A stretch of 64,000 nt of DNA from an uncultured Lachnospiraceae bacterium (GCA_902760755.1 CACWHK010000005.1:1-64000); one strand, 5' to 3'; shown: positions 53,248 through 62,674, counted from the stretch's first letter. The notes: generated from the sequence alone by a model not told the origin. Program-made: numbers and translations.

Positions 53248-54177
53248 ATGAATATAGTCGAGCGAAGTAAGAGACGTGTAATCTATACCATTCTGGACGG
53301 TCTTCTTTCGACGGCGATCCTGTTGCTTTCCATATATATGTTTACACATATATTGAATGGTGAATTCAATCAGGATCATGCATCTGTTATTTTCTCTCTT
53401 TTAACGGTGGCAAGAGCATTTCAGGCCGGCCTGAAATGGGAGAAAGGGAAACGGGGAGCCGTCCGGCTTCTGGTGGCTGCAGGCATCTACCTGATCATGA
53501 CGGTAATCCTTCTGATCTTTGAAATGACGGAAACCGTCTTCTATATCCTGGCAGGTCTGTATGCACTGGAGATGATCATCGGAAGAGTGTTTGCCGTGAT
53601 CCAGAGCAAAAGATGGATCAGCAGGATTCTGAATGCGCTTCCGGGATTTGTCTTACTCTATCTTGCAATCGAATCCGCCATTATTGAAATGGAGGAAAAG
53701 GAAAGCCTGATCCTGATGACCATCGCAGGCACGATCGTGCTCCGGTGTCTGTTCCATATCATAGCCATATCCTTCTCCCAGATCCAGCTGAACATTTTGA
53801 TGAAGATCATCCGCAGATCCTATGCTCTGGAGATTCTGTTCGGACAGATGATGCTGATCGCCTCCTTCTCTTATGTCCTGATGTATACGGAGGAATCGAT
53901 CAATGACTATTGGGATGGTCTCTGGTACTGTTTCGCCATCGTGACCACCATCGGATTCGGAGATATTGTGGCCACGACCATAGCAGGACGAATCCTGTCG
54001 GTAATCCTTGGTATCTACGGAATCATCATGGTGGCGCTTGTAACCTCCATCATTATCAACTTCTATTCGGAGACGAAGGAGATTCAGGAGGAAGAGGACA
54101 GGGCGGAGAAGGCCCATAGAGATGAAAAGAGGAAAAAGAAAGGGACGAAAGGGGAATCCAAAGAAGGAACTGAATGA
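53248..54177 (+). CDS. Potassium channel family protein
   Basis: The 309-residue protein has about six membrane spans. The pore region DGLWYCFAIVTTIGFGD carries the selectivity filter TIGFGD, followed by the inner helix ILSVILGIYGIIMVALVTSI and a charged cytoplasmic tail (EEEDRAEKAHRDEKRKKKG). No RCK/TrkA-N domain is attached, so gating is by other means. The pore is at the end of the membrane region as in Kv/MthK-like channels. Start follows GGAGG. Confidence 0.9.
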   Translation: MNIVERSKRRVIYTILDGLLSTAILLLSIYMFTHILNGEFNQDHASVIFSLLTVARAFQAGLKWEKGKRGAVRLLVAAGIYLIMTVILLIFEMTETVFYILAGLYALEMIIGRVFAVIQSKRWISRILNALPGFVLLYLAIESAIIEMEEKESLILMTIAGTIVLRCLFHIIAISFSQIQLNILMKIIRRSYALEILFGQMMLIASFSYVLMYTEESINDYWDGLWYCFAIVTTIGFGDIVATTIAGRILSVILGIYGIIMVALVTSIIINFYSETKEIQEEEDRAEKAHRDEKRKKKGTKGESKEGTE

Positions 54178-54201
54178 TTCCTCGGGTTAGGGTGAAGTGT
54201 T

Positions 54202-55095
54202 ATGAGTAAACGAAAAGTACTTGGTGTATCCTTCAAGGCATGCTTCGGGGTCATTCTGGTGTGTATGATCGGGATCATCCTCGGGTCCTTCCTGGATTTT
54301 CAGATCAATGAAGCAGTTGCAAATGTAACAACCGTCGGTGCCAACTTTGCGGCGTACGGGTCCTATATATCCTACTGCCTGTATCCGGCAGCGGGCATGT
54401 GCCTGTATCTCGGGCTGAAGAAGAAGGGATTCCCCCTGGCGGGAAAGCTCCTCTTACTCGTCGGATGGTTTCTGGCGGTTTACTACACGAACAGCTACAG
54501 CGGAAGCAAAGTGCGCGGCTGGTTCGGCTACGCAGCGGGTGAATCATCGCCATGGATCTCGGTTCTTTGCTGGCTAATCATCGCGACCCTGTATGTGTGG
54601 CCGATGATCGTCTGCTATAAGGTGTTGGATGATGGAAATCCGGACAAGCTGATCGCGGTGGGCGTGATCATTCTTCTGGCGGGCGTATTGTCGGATACCG
54701 TGAATGTGTGGCTGAAGCAGGTCGCTTCAAGACCGAGATATAAATATCTGCTCACGCTGGAAGATCCGGCCAGTGAGTACCGCGACTGGTGGCAAATGGT
54801 TCCGAATCTGGCAGGGAGTAATGACAGCTTCAAGTCCTGGCCCAGCGGGAATATGACCATCGCGGCCATGCTGTTCTCACTGCCACTGCTTACGGATAGT
54901 CTTAAGAAGAGGAGTGAAACGAAAAATATTACCGCATTTATTGTCGCGTGTCTGTATGTCGCTCTGTATGCCTATAACCGAATGCATATGACGAACCACT
55001 TTCTTTCGGATGTATGCTTCGGAACCCTGATCACATATCTGATCTTCGTGGTCGTGAGTAAGGCGTTCCTGCAGAAGAATGAGGCAAGCGATTGA
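54202..55095 (+). CDS. PAP2-family membrane phosphatase (second)
   Basis: The 297-residue membrane protein has the PAP2 motifs spread over about six spans: KQVASRPRYKYLL (K-x-x-x-x-R-P), SFKSWPSGNMTIA (PSG with Asn in place of His) and NRMHMTNHFLSDVCFG (R-x-x-x-x-x-H-x-x-x-D). The His of the second motif is not at the usual place, so activity is uncertain; Asn is an odd substitute. It starts 24 bases after the K+ channel gene and ends in overlap with the region of the next start. Confidence 0.82.
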   Translation: MSKRKVLGVSFKACFGVILVCMIGIILGSFLDFQINEAVANVTTVGANFAAYGSYISYCLYPAAGMCLYLGLKKKGFPLAGKLLLLVGWFLAVYYTNSYSGSKVRGWFGYAAGESSPWISVLCWLIIATLYVWPMIVCYKVLDDGNPDKLIAVGVIILLAGVLSDTVNVWLKQVASRPRYKYLLTLEDPASEYRDWWQMVPNLAGSNDSFKSWPSGNMTIAAMLFSLPLLTDSLKKRSETKNITAFIVACLYVALYAYNRMHMTNHFLSDVCFGTLITYLIFVVVSKAFLQKNEASD

Positions 55096-55112
55096 CATTG
55101 AAGGAGAAGGGT

Positions 55113-55565
55113 ATGGACGGATTACAGTATGTAACATTAAGGGAAAAAGAAGATCTGAAGGATAGGGGCGCTCAGTGGTTTCATGAGAAATGGGGCGTTC
55201 CGAAGGAGGCATATCTGGAATGCATGGAAGCGTATCTTAGCGGCGAGACGGAATACGGCTGGTATCTTTGTCTGGATGGGGAACGTATCGTCGGAGGGCT
55301 GGGCGTGATCGAGAATGATTTCCATGACCGGAAGGATCTTAAGCCGAATGTCTGCGCGGTGTATACCGAGGAGGATTACCGGTGCCGCGGGATTGCCGGG
55401 AAGCTTCTCAATCTGGCGGTTGAGGATCAGAGGAAGAACGGGATATCACCCATTTATCTTGTGACCGATCACACGAACTTCTATGAGAGATATGGATGGG
55501 AGTTCTACTGCATGGCACAGGGAGATGACGAACCCGAGATGACACGGCTCTACATCCACAAGTAG
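55113..55565 (+). CDS. GNAT-family N-acetyltransferase
   Basis: The ATG at 55113 lies behind AAGGAGAAGGG. The 150-residue protein has YGWYLCLDGERIVGGLGVIE, NVCAVYTEEDYRCRGIAGKLL (acetyl-CoA loop) and FYERYGWEFYCMAQGDD, which fits GNAT; the substrate is unknown. Its ribosome site overlaps the end of the PAP2 gene. Confidence 0.88.
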   Translation: MDGLQYVTLREKEDLKDRGAQWFHEKWGVPKEAYLECMEAYLSGETEYGWYLCLDGERIVGGLGVIENDFHDRKDLKPNVCAVYTEEDYRCRGIAGKLLNLAVEDQRKNGISPIYLVTDHTNFYERYGWEFYCMAQGDDEPEMTRLYIHK

Positions 55566-55603
55566 TTTCTGAAGAGATAAGGAGCCTCGGGAAGGAAAAG
55601 AGG

Positions 55604-55696
55604 ATGGCATACAAACGCATTAAATTTCCATTCTCGTGCTTCTACACATCAGACACCGCAGACTCTCCCGGGGAGATGATGTATTTGGGCAGATGA
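55604..55696 (+). CDS. Small ORF, translationally coupled
   Basis: A 30-codon ORF starts at 55604 right behind AGGAAAAGAGG and ends in an ATGA overlap with the next gene at 55693. It encodes a Phe/Tyr/Cys-containing peptide (FPFSCFYTSD in the middle) with no recognised family. Good ribosome site and coupling suggest it is translated, perhaps only to couple the downstream gene; it may also be a gene remnant. Confidence 0.4.
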   Translation: MAYKRIKFPFSCFYTSDTADSPGEMMYLGR

Positions 55697-55980
55697 GAAA
55701 GCGGTTTAAAGCAAACGGAAACCTGTTTTATGGGACAATCACGGAGATAAAAAAATATAAATCCACAGGTACCGCGTTTATCGGACGAAGGGCCCATGAA
55801 GTAGAGGTGACCAGATATACCTATGTGGCGAAATACATAAACGGGAACAATGAAGAAAAAGAAGTGGAATCCTATATCATGTCAAGAGCGAATCGGGACG
55901 CGGTTGGAAAGAATTGTACCATATACGAGTGTGAAGGAAAAACACTGATGGATGCAATCGAGGTTCCGAATCATGTATGA
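55693..55980 (+). CDS. Small conserved-looking hypothetical protein
   Basis: The 95-residue product starts at the ATG overlapping the stop of the 30-codon ORF. It contains GNLFYGTITEIKKYKSTGTAFIG, RYTYVAKYINGNNEEKEVESYIM and NRDAVGKNCTIYECEGKTLM, a predicted small beta-rich fold (SH3- or DUF3592-like layout of surface protein fragments). No signal or membrane span. Function unknown; an upstream GTG in the same frame is an unlikely start because it has no ribosome site. Confidence 0.5.
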   Translation: MRKRFKANGNLFYGTITEIKKYKSTGTAFIGRRAHEVEVTRYTYVAKYINGNNEEKEVESYIMSRANRDAVGKNCTIYECEGKTLMDAIEVPNHV

Positions 55981-55989
55981 GGTAAATTA

Positions 55990-56448
55990 ATGACGGGTTA
56001 CATGGCTGAAATGAGAAAACTGGTTGGTCACAGGACGATCATCCAATGTGCTGCGAGTGTCATCTGCGTTGACAGAGATGGTCGTGTCCTGCTGGGAAAA
56101 CGTTCTGACAATCACAAGTGGGGATACTCCGGTGGCGCGGTTGAGATCGATGAGTATGTGGAGGATTGTGCCAGAAGAGAACTGCAGGAAGAAATGGGAC
56201 TGACTGCGGAGGAACTCGAGTTTTTTCATGTGAATTCCGGACCGGAAGCCCATTACATTTATCCGAATGGGGATGAGGTCTCCAATTTCGAAATCATATA
56301 TCTCTGCAGAAAATGGAACGGTGAGCCAAAAGCGGTTGACGGGGAAATGGAAGAACTCAGGTTCTTTTCACCGGAGGAGATCAACATCGCTGAAATATCA
56401 CCGCCGATACGAGCGGTTATGGAGAAATATATAGGAATGGTATCATGA
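55990..56448 (+). CDS. Nudix hydrolase
   Basis: The 152-residue protein has a complete Nudix box: GGAVEIDEYVEDCARRELQEEMGL fits G-x5-E-x7-R-E-x2-E-E-x-G. N-terminal HRTIIQCAASVICVDRDGRV and C-terminal EELRFFSPEEINIAE are typical. It hydrolyses a nucleoside diphosphate linked to another moiety. It shares an ATGA overlap with the adenosine deaminase gene, which suggests a role in nucleotide salvage or clean-up. Confidence 0.93.
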   Translation: MTGYMAEMRKLVGHRTIIQCAASVICVDRDGRVLLGKRSDNHKWGYSGGAVEIDEYVEDCARRELQEEMGLTAEELEFFHVNSGPEAHYIYPNGDEVSNFEIIYLCRKWNGEPKAVDGEMEELRFFSPEEINIAEISPPIRAVMEKYIGMVS

Positions 56449-57377
56449 CTTTTGCTAAGGCACTTCAAAGTGAAGATTTAGACGCTGTCCGAAGCTTTCC
56501 GAAAGCCGATCTGCACAACCATTTTGTGCTTGGCGGTAACAGGGAGTTTATTCGGCGTGAAACGGGATATGCGATAACTCCCATTTTCGAGCGATTAAAA
56601 TCCATGAGCGAAATGGATGCCTGGAGCGGAAAATACATCGGAAATCGTTTTAACAGTCCGGAAGGAAGAAGACTGTTGATCGAAGCTACGTTTGCGCAGG
56701 CGAAACAGGATGGCGTAACCGTATTGGAAATCGGAGAGGATGTATGGGGGCTTGGTGAGTTTTTTCACAATGATATCGAGGAACTGATTTATGCTTTTCA
56801 GGAAGCGAAGGAAAAGAATGCTCCCGACATTGAACTGCGATTGCAGATCGGATTATCAAGGCATTGTCCGATCGATTATCTGATGGGTTGTCTCACAAAC
56901 TTTTGGGGGCATAAGGAATTCTATTCGATTGACCTATATGGTGACGAGCTGGCGCAGCCGATTGAAAACTTCATTCCGATCTATGAAAAGGCTGCCGAAA
57001 ATGGTCTGGTGCTGAAAGCGCATGTGGGTGAATGGGGTACGGCGCAGGATATAGTTACCGCTGTGGAAAAGCTTCATCTTGACGAGGTGCAGCATGGCAT
57101 AGCCGCTACACAGGATGAAAGCGTCATGGAATATCTGATCGAAAAGAATATCCGGCTGAATATCACTCCGACAAGCAATGTTCTGTTGGGCCGGGTGTTG
57201 GATATGGCTCAACATCCGATAGCAAAACTATACCGAAAGGGTGTGGATGTAACCATCAACTCCGACGATGTTCTGATCTTTGATTCGGATGTTTCAAAAG
57301 AGTATCTGCGATTATATCAGTCAGGATGTCTCGCGGCGGAGGAACTGGATGATATTCGGATGAAGGGGTTGAACTAA
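56445..57377 (+). CDS. Adenosine deaminase family protein
   Basis: The 310-residue protein has the amidohydrolase zinc motifs of adenosine/adenine deaminases: PKADLHNHFVLGG (HxH), GLVLKAHVGEWG, LDEVQHGIAAT and TINSDDVLIF (Asp pair), with the catalytic Glu in the KAHVGE block. It converts a purine nucleoside to the inosine type. The start overlaps the Nudix gene stop (ATGA). The end, EELDDIRMKGLN, is slightly shorter than usual ADA. Specificity is uncertain. Confidence 0.88.
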   Translation: MTFAKALQSEDLDAVRSFPKADLHNHFVLGGNREFIRRETGYAITPIFERLKSMSEMDAWSGKYIGNRFNSPEGRRLLIEATFAQAKQDGVTVLEIGEDVWGLGEFFHNDIEELIYAFQEAKEKNAPDIELRLQIGLSRHCPIDYLMGCLTNFWGHKEFYSIDLYGDELAQPIENFIPIYEKAAENGLVLKAHVGEWGTAQDIVTAVEKLHLDEVQHGIAATQDESVMEYLIEKNIRLNITPTSNVLLGRVLDMAQHPIAKLYRKGVDVTINSDDVLIFDSDVSKEYLRLYQSGCLAAEELDDIRMKGLN

Positions 57378-57482
57378 ACAATGGATTTTTAAATTTACCC
57401 AAAATGAACAGGACAACCTTCTTTCTTTTGTAGAAGTCAAAGGAACTGGTGAAGAAAACCGTTTTGTGGGATAATTAAACAG

Positions 57483-57565
57483 ACCTCCGCGCTGCGTAAT
57501 GAAGAGTGTGTAGCGCGGAGGTGTTTTTTTTTCGAGCATTGTGTCAGCAGTGCTGACACTTTTTT
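57483..57565 (+). terminator. Two tandem terminators
   Basis: ACCTCCGCGCT (57483-57493) pairs with AGCGCGGAGGT (57512-57522) before eight T. Then a second perfect stem, GTGTCAGC-AGT-GCTGACAC (57541-57559), precedes six T. Double termination isolates the sigma-factor operon. The rest of 57378-57708 holds no convincing gene. Confidence 0.9.
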
Positions 57566-57708
57566 CAATTTCCATGTTTTTTTTCGAGATTTGATTCGTA
57601 AAGGTGTCCTAATTATCAGAAATATAAAAAGTGGCTGATTGCGGTGCAGGATGGAATATGATAACGTTAATAGATAAGAATCAGAACTATGGATAAAAGG
57701 ATATCCAA

Positions 57709-58266
57709 ATGGATGACAAAGAGATTATAGATTTATTCCTGTCGAGGAATGAACATGCAATTAAAGAAACGGACAATCGTTACGGAGCATTTTCCCGGAA
57801 TCTTTCCTACCAAATTCTGAATTCACATGAGGATGCGGAAGAGTGCGTAAATGATTCGTACCTGAAGCTTTGGGACACGATTCCACCGACCGTACCGGAG
57901 AGTCTCATGGCGTATCTTGGCCGGATCGTACGAAATCTGTCGTTGAACCGTCTCCGTTGGAAGACGGAACAGAAACGAAATTGTGACGTAGAGGTTCTCT
58001 TGTCGGAGATTGCGGACTGCGTTCCGGCATATGAGGATGTGGAGCATGCCATTGACCAGATGATTCTCTCGGAACTGATCACAAAATGGCTTTCCGGGGA
58101 GAAAAAGATAAATCGTCAGATCTTCGTTCGCAGGTACTGGTATGGCAGCACCTACGAGGAGCTGGCGAGGCATTACCGCCTGTCGGAAAAGAAACTGATG
58201 GATCGACTGTATCATATGCGGCGAAGGCTGAAGGAATATTTGGAAAAGGAAGGTATATCCGTATGA
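57709..58266 (+). CDS. ECF-type RNA polymerase sigma factor
   Basis: The 185-residue protein has sigma region 2 (LFLSRNEHAIKETDNRYGAF, ILNSHEDAEECVNDSYLKLWDTIP) and region 4 (EKKINRQIFVRRYWYGSTYEELARHYRLSEKKLMDRLY) typical of extracytoplasmic-function sigma-70 factors from Clostridia. The start codon follows AAAGGATATCCAA. It overlaps the next gene, a membrane protein with anti-sigma layout, by ATGA, so the two form a sigma/anti-sigma operon. The autoregulated promoter was not identified. Confidence 0.92.
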   Translation: MDDKEIIDLFLSRNEHAIKETDNRYGAFSRNLSYQILNSHEDAEECVNDSYLKLWDTIPPTVPESLMAYLGRIVRNLSLNRLRWKTEQKRNCDVEVLLSEIADCVPAYEDVEHAIDQMILSELITKWLSGEKKINRQIFVRRYWYGSTYEELARHYRLSEKKLMDRLYHMRRRLKEYLEKEGISV

Positions 58267-59492
58267 GAAATGATGATAGAAATGAAAATAGACTTGAAAA
58301 TAGAAATGATGAAAAAAAAGATGATAGAGACACGAATTGCATGAGGAGTGGATCGGAGAAAGAGGATCTTACTGCACAGTTCATGCGTGCTCTTACAGAT
58401 TTGCCGGATGATATGATTCTGGAGGCTGCATGGAAAGAGGATGAGGTGGCGGCAAGCAAAGGCAGAAGGCGCTTCATTCCGATTCTTATTTCTGCGGCAG
58501 CAGCACTTGTGATCGGGTTCATCTCCTGGGGAATCTTTTCCGAAAGACAGCGTGTTGTGAAAGAGGAATCGACGGAAGTGGAAACGGTTACTGATGCTGT
58601 GATCAATACAGAAAAATCATCCGAAGAGACGGATACCGGGAAGCCGTCTGAGGACATAGGTAAGGAAAATGAACCCGGGGCGCATACATCCTCCGATGTC
58701 AGTACCGTGGTGCCTTCAAATGGGGATTCTGAGGATAAGCAACGGACTGAAAATACGGAACCAAAGTTGACGGAAACCACGGAGAAAACGGAATCTACGG
58801 AGAATATAGATAATTCGGAAACGGGAAAGGATACTTCGAAGGTGAATAAACCGGAGAAATCGAATTACGGCAGAGAAGAAAAAAATAAAGAGAATAAAAA
58901 AGAAAAACCCAAAAAGAAAGAAACCCAAAAAGAAGAAACTCAAAAAAACGAAACGGATAAAGACGAAATCCAAAAAGACGAAACAAATATAGAAAAGGAA
59001 AAGACTGCAAAAGACAAATACGAGGCGGAGAACCGAATCCTGAATTATGTGGATCCGGACTATCGCCTTATGACCGATCAGACGTATGGCTATATAGATC
59101 TTCCGGATACTTTCGGGGGAACATCGAGTGATCGCGGCGACGGACTCCTGCATGTATATGCAACAACGGAGGAGGCACTGGAGGACTATAAGGAAGTTTT
59201 GAGTGAGTATTCGACCGTTGTGTATCACAATGTAGATCATTCTTATTACGAATTGAGAGAGATCGAAGCGATGATCCGGGAGCATCAGAGTGAGTTTAGA
59301 TTTTTGAAAACATCTATAGATATAGCCTGTAACAAGGTGGTCGTGGAAGTTGAAGCAGATGACTATGAAAGAATGCAGGAGTTGGTGCAGGGACAGCCGG
59401 TTTTCGTTCGTATACATGGAATCGATGAACAGAGTCTGCAGGAGGCTTCGGAGATGCAGGGGATGGATGATGATTCGGAGCATAATGAATGA
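58263..59492 (+). CDS. Single-span membrane protein, putative anti-sigma factor
   Basis: The 409-residue protein has an N-terminal cytoplasmic region of about 75 residues (LTAQFMRALTDLPDDMILEA, typical of anti-sigma partners of such ECF factors), one membrane span (FIPILISAAAALVIGFISWG), a long extracytoplasmic low-complexity stretch of Glu/Lys/Thr/Asn repeats (about 110-255), and a C-terminal domain of about 140 residues with alternating strands (KTSIDIACNKVVVEVEADDY). The sigma/anti-sigma coupling by ATGA overlap supports the role. The C-terminal domain might sense a wall or extracellular signal; the pattern resembles protease propeptide-like domains, but this is a guess. Confidence 0.72.
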   Translation: MRNDDRNENRLENRNDEKKDDRDTNCMRSGSEKEDLTAQFMRALTDLPDDMILEAAWKEDEVAASKGRRRFIPILISAAAALVIGFISWGIFSERQRVVKEESTEVETVTDAVINTEKSSEETDTGKPSEDIGKENEPGAHTSSDVSTVVPSNGDSEDKQRTENTEPKLTETTEKTESTENIDNSETGKDTSKVNKPEKSNYGREEKNKENKKEKPKKKETQKEETQKNETDKDEIQKDETNIEKEKTAKDKYEAENRILNYVDPDYRLMTDQTYGYIDLPDTFGGTSSDRGDGLLHVYATTEEALEDYKEVLSEYSTVVYHNVDHSYYELREIEAMIREHQSEFRFLKTSIDIACNKVVVEVEADDYERMQELVQGQPVFVRIHGIDEQSLQEASEMQGMDDDSEHNE

Positions 59493-59519
59493 CAGTTATG
59501 AGGGAGGAGACAGGGAAAT

Positions 59520-62501
59520 ATGAAAAGATGTAGATGGAAAACAGCCATTTTCATGCTGGCGATGGGGATTCTGGTGCCGGCGGCGACGATGGATTCAGAG
59601 GCTGCTGAGGTATCTGAGACCGCGAACATAGTGGAGTCTGAAGAAACTGTGGAAAACGAGAAAGAAGAACCTTCGGAGAAATTGATACTCACAGAATCCG
59701 CGGAGGAGATGGAAGCGGCTGAATTTGTGAGTGAGACAGAAACAGCAGAATCCAGAGTAGAGACAGTGGCGGAAACGACACAGACAAAGAAAGGCTGGGT
59801 GAAGGAAGAGGACGGATACCACTACTATGTGGACGGAAACTCTGTGTACAGCAAAAAGATGAAGATCAATGGAAAGTGGTATTTCTTTAAGGCGGATGGC
59901 GTAATGGCTGACCGGGAAGTGGTTGCCTATACGGATGCAGATGGCACTTCGCATTGTTACTGTGCGGGGAAGAACGGTGCGCTTTTGGTTGATCAGTGGT
60001 ATTATAACGAAACCAGATCCTTTTATTTCGGTGAGGATGGCGAGGGAGTAAACGGTGTTGTCGTGCTGAATGATAATAAATACTACTTCAGAAATGGCGT
60101 GATGATCAAGGATACGAACATAGTAGCGGATCAGAAATACTATGTGATAAATGAAAAAGGCATCGTGTTTGAGGCAAAGAATAATGCGTGGACTAAGGCT
60201 GACGGGAAGTACTACTATGTGAAGGATGGTAAGTTCCTCTTTTCTACTGTAGAAAAGATCGGTACCGAATTCTACGGTTTTGATTATAAAGGACGGATGT
60301 ATGATGATGAGGCTTTTGAGTGTGGTGGATATTATCGCGCAAAGAAGGGCGGACAGCTTTACCGCGGCGAATGGTATGGGAATTACTACTACAATTCAAA
60401 GAATGGGGCGGCACCTGTCGATTTCTGTAAAGTCGGCAAAGTAAACTATTACTTCCGTAAGGGAATGGCGGTTACGGATGAGTATGTAGCGCATAACGGG
60501 TACCACTTGTATCATGCGGACTCAAGCGGCGCATTAACGGAGATTACAGATAATGGTATATTTTACGAAGATGCAAACCGACTGAAATTCGTATATGTGG
60601 AGAACGGGAAACTTGTGAACGGATGGAGAAAGATCAACGATCATTACTACTATTTCAAACCGTATGCCTGCTGTAATGCACACGAGAAAATAAATGGGAA
60701 ATGGTATTATTTTAACCAGGACGGTATACTGGAAACGGATGGATGGATCAAGCCCTGTTTCTGGTCTACAACATATTACGCGGCGGCCACCGGTGAACTT
60801 CTGACCGGTGATCAGAAGATTGATGGAAGATGGTATCATTTTAATGAAGGGGGTAGGATGGAGACCGGTATTGTAAAGACGGAGACCGGGATCTATATGT
60901 ATGGCGAGGATGGAGTCTATGTGGTAAAGGTAAAAAAAGGCTGGAACAGGGTTAGTGGTAATTGGTATTATTTTGATGGAGAATCGTTTGTTGTGAAAAA
61001 ACTGATGACCATCGGAAAATATACCTACTACTTTGATCAGGACGGTAAGATGGCGGCGGACGGTATAGCGTGGGTCAGTACATATGATCCGGATACCGGA
61101 CGCATAGTAAAAACTGAAGCGAAGCTTTTTGACACGGAAGGTCACCTGGTGAAAAGGGGATGGTATGGACGGTATTATGTGGATCCGGTTACGGGAAATG
61201 CTGTAACGGGAAATGCGGTAGCGGCCGCCGAGAAGAAAATAAACGGAAAGACATATCTCTTTAACCGTAATGGAATTTGTCTGACAGAGGATTATCTCGA
61301 GATTCAGGATAAGGCGCTGATCTGGATCAATACTTCAGGTGAGGAGATTTATAATAATCCGCAGCTGATCCAGATTGAGTCTACCGGTGAGGTGACCGGG
61401 AGAAAGGATATGCCGGATGGCTGGAAACTGTTTCAAGGCACATGGTATTACTACAAAAATGGTCTGGCGGTCAACGGCTGGGTCGGAAAGTATTATGTGA
61501 AGGCGGGTGCGATGCTCAGAAACTCCAGTACGCCGGATGGTTACTGGGTTGGACAGGACGGCGCATATCAGAAGAATGCCGGATGGGTCCGGGTGAATAA
61601 GGAACGGGAAAACGGCATGTATGTAAAGGCCGGTGGCCGGTTGGCTGAGAATGAGTGGCTGAACCTCGAAGGGAAATGGTACTATTTTCATAACTACAGT
61701 CGCGTCACAGGCGCACAGAGGATCAATGGAACCTGGTATCTCTTTGGAGAGGACGGCGTTTTGCAGAGCACTCTCGGTAAGCTGCTGAAGGATGGCTGGA
61801 AGAAGGCAGGGAGTGAATGGTACTACTTTAGGGGCGGTGCTTTGGTCAACGGATCCCTTTCCATCGGAGGGAAGGAATATACCTTCAGGGACAGCCGGAT
61901 GATCGGAGGCCCGGGATTTGAGAATGTGTGGTATGGATACTACGGGTCAAAAGAAGATGGTTGCTATTATAATCATGTGAACGGAGAGGCCTTAAAATTT
62001 GTTGGCTGGAAGCAGATTGATGGAAAATGGTATCGCTTTGGGGAGAATTCCAAGGCTTATATGAATTATTGGTATCGAGTAAATGGAAAACTGTATTATC
62101 AGAGGGAGGACGGTATTGTAACCGGTGTGCAGCTGATTGAAGGAAGACTGTATCAGTTTGACAAAAACGGTGCTTTGATAAAGCTCTGCACATATGATAA
62201 TGGCTGGCATAAGCTCGAAGGGAAGTGGTATTTCTTCTGGGGCGGAAGACCGGTTACATCCAATGTTGTAACTTCCGGGGGGAAGAAGTACCTTCTCGGG
62301 GCAGACGGAGCGCTGGCCTGTAATGAACTTGTCGGCGATCCGCTAAATGCGTTAGGCAGATATTATGCGGATGAAAACGGCGTGGTTGTCTCAAATCAGC
62401 TGGTGATGATCGATGGGCATCCGCATTACTTCGGATCGGATGGACGTGAGCTGTATGGCGTGTGGATAATTAACGGAAAGACCTATTATCTGGATTATTG
62501 A
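59520..62501 (+). CDS. Large secreted cell-wall-binding repeat protein
   Basis: The 993-residue protein has a signal peptide (KRCRWKTAIFMLAMGILVPA), a Glu/Thr/Ser-rich segment to about residue 90, and then more than 25 imperfect 20-residue repeats of the choline/glucan-binding type (core G-W-x-x-x-x-G-x-W-Y-Y-F-x-x-x-G). No enzymatic domain was seen. The start follows GGGAGGAGA. It is the third gene behind the ECF sigma factor, so it is probably induced with it, and may coat or remodel the surface or bind polysaccharide. Repeat divergence suggests an old protein rather than recent expansion. Confidence 0.88.
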   Translation: MKRCRWKTAIFMLAMGILVPAATMDSEAAEVSETANIVESEETVENEKEEPSEKLILTESAEEMEAAEFVSETETAESRVETVAETTQTKKGWVKEEDGYHYYVDGNSVYSKKMKINGKWYFFKADGVMADREVVAYTDADGTSHCYCAGKNGALLVDQWYYNETRSFYFGEDGEGVNGVVVLNDNKYYFRNGVMIKDTNIVADQKYYVINEKGIVFEAKNNAWTKADGKYYYVKDGKFLFSTVEKIGTEFYGFDYKGRMYDDEAFECGGYYRAKKGGQLYRGEWYGNYYYNSKNGAAPVDFCKVGKVNYYFRKGMAVTDEYVAHNGYHLYHADSSGALTEITDNGIFYEDANRLKFVYVENGKLVNGWRKINDHYYYFKPYACCNAHEKINGKWYYFNQDGILETDGWIKPCFWSTTYYAAATGELLTGDQKIDGRWYHFNEGGRMETGIVKTETGIYMYGEDGVYVVKVKKGWNRVSGNWYYFDGESFVVKKLMTIGKYTYYFDQDGKMAADGIAWVSTYDPDTGRIVKTEAKLFDTEGHLVKRGWYGRYYVDPVTGNAVTGNAVAAAEKKINGKTYLFNRNGICLTEDYLEIQDKALIWINTSGEEIYNNPQLIQIESTGEVTGRKDMPDGWKLFQGTWYYYKNGLAVNGWVGKYYVKAGAMLRNSSTPDGYWVGQDGAYQKNAGWVRVNKERENGMYVKAGGRLAENEWLNLEGKWYYFHNYSRVTGAQRINGTWYLFGEDGVLQSTLGKLLKDGWKKAGSEWYYFRGGALVNGSLSIGGKEYTFRDSRMIGGPGFENVWYGYYGSKEDGCYYNHVNGEALKFVGWKQIDGKWYRFGENSKAYMNYWYRVNGKLYYQREDGIVTGVQLIEGRLYQFDKNGALIKLCTYDNGWHKLEGKWYFFWGGRPVTSNVVTSGGKKYLLGADGALACNELVGDPLNALGRYYADENGVVVSNQLVMIDGHPHYFGSDGRELYGVWIINGKTYYLDY

Positions 62502-62540
62502 TTGCCATAAGAAAACTGTGAGGAACAGAAGAAATAAAGA

Positions 62541-62578
62541 AGAAGTGTCTGTCGATGGGCAGGCGCTTCTTTCATTTT
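62541..62578 (+). terminator. Terminator after the repeat protein gene
   Basis: AGAAGTGTCTG (62541-62551) pairs with CAGGCGCTTCT (62560-62570) with two wobbles, followed by TTCATTTT. Apart from this and the fragment at 62675, nothing else was seen in 62502-62815. Confidence 0.85.
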
Positions 62579-62674
62579 ACCCATATTTTATACTTCTTGT
62601 GTTACCTCATGGATTTGTGGTCATGGGAATAGTTGGATCACTGTCTTGCGAGGGCATAGTTGTGATGATATACT

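Noticed and set aside
57385-57474. Possible protein C-terminus (tail reading VEVKGTGEENRFVG)
   Set aside because: Only about 30 codons, no start or ribosome site and no recognised family; could be a remnant but is not supportable.
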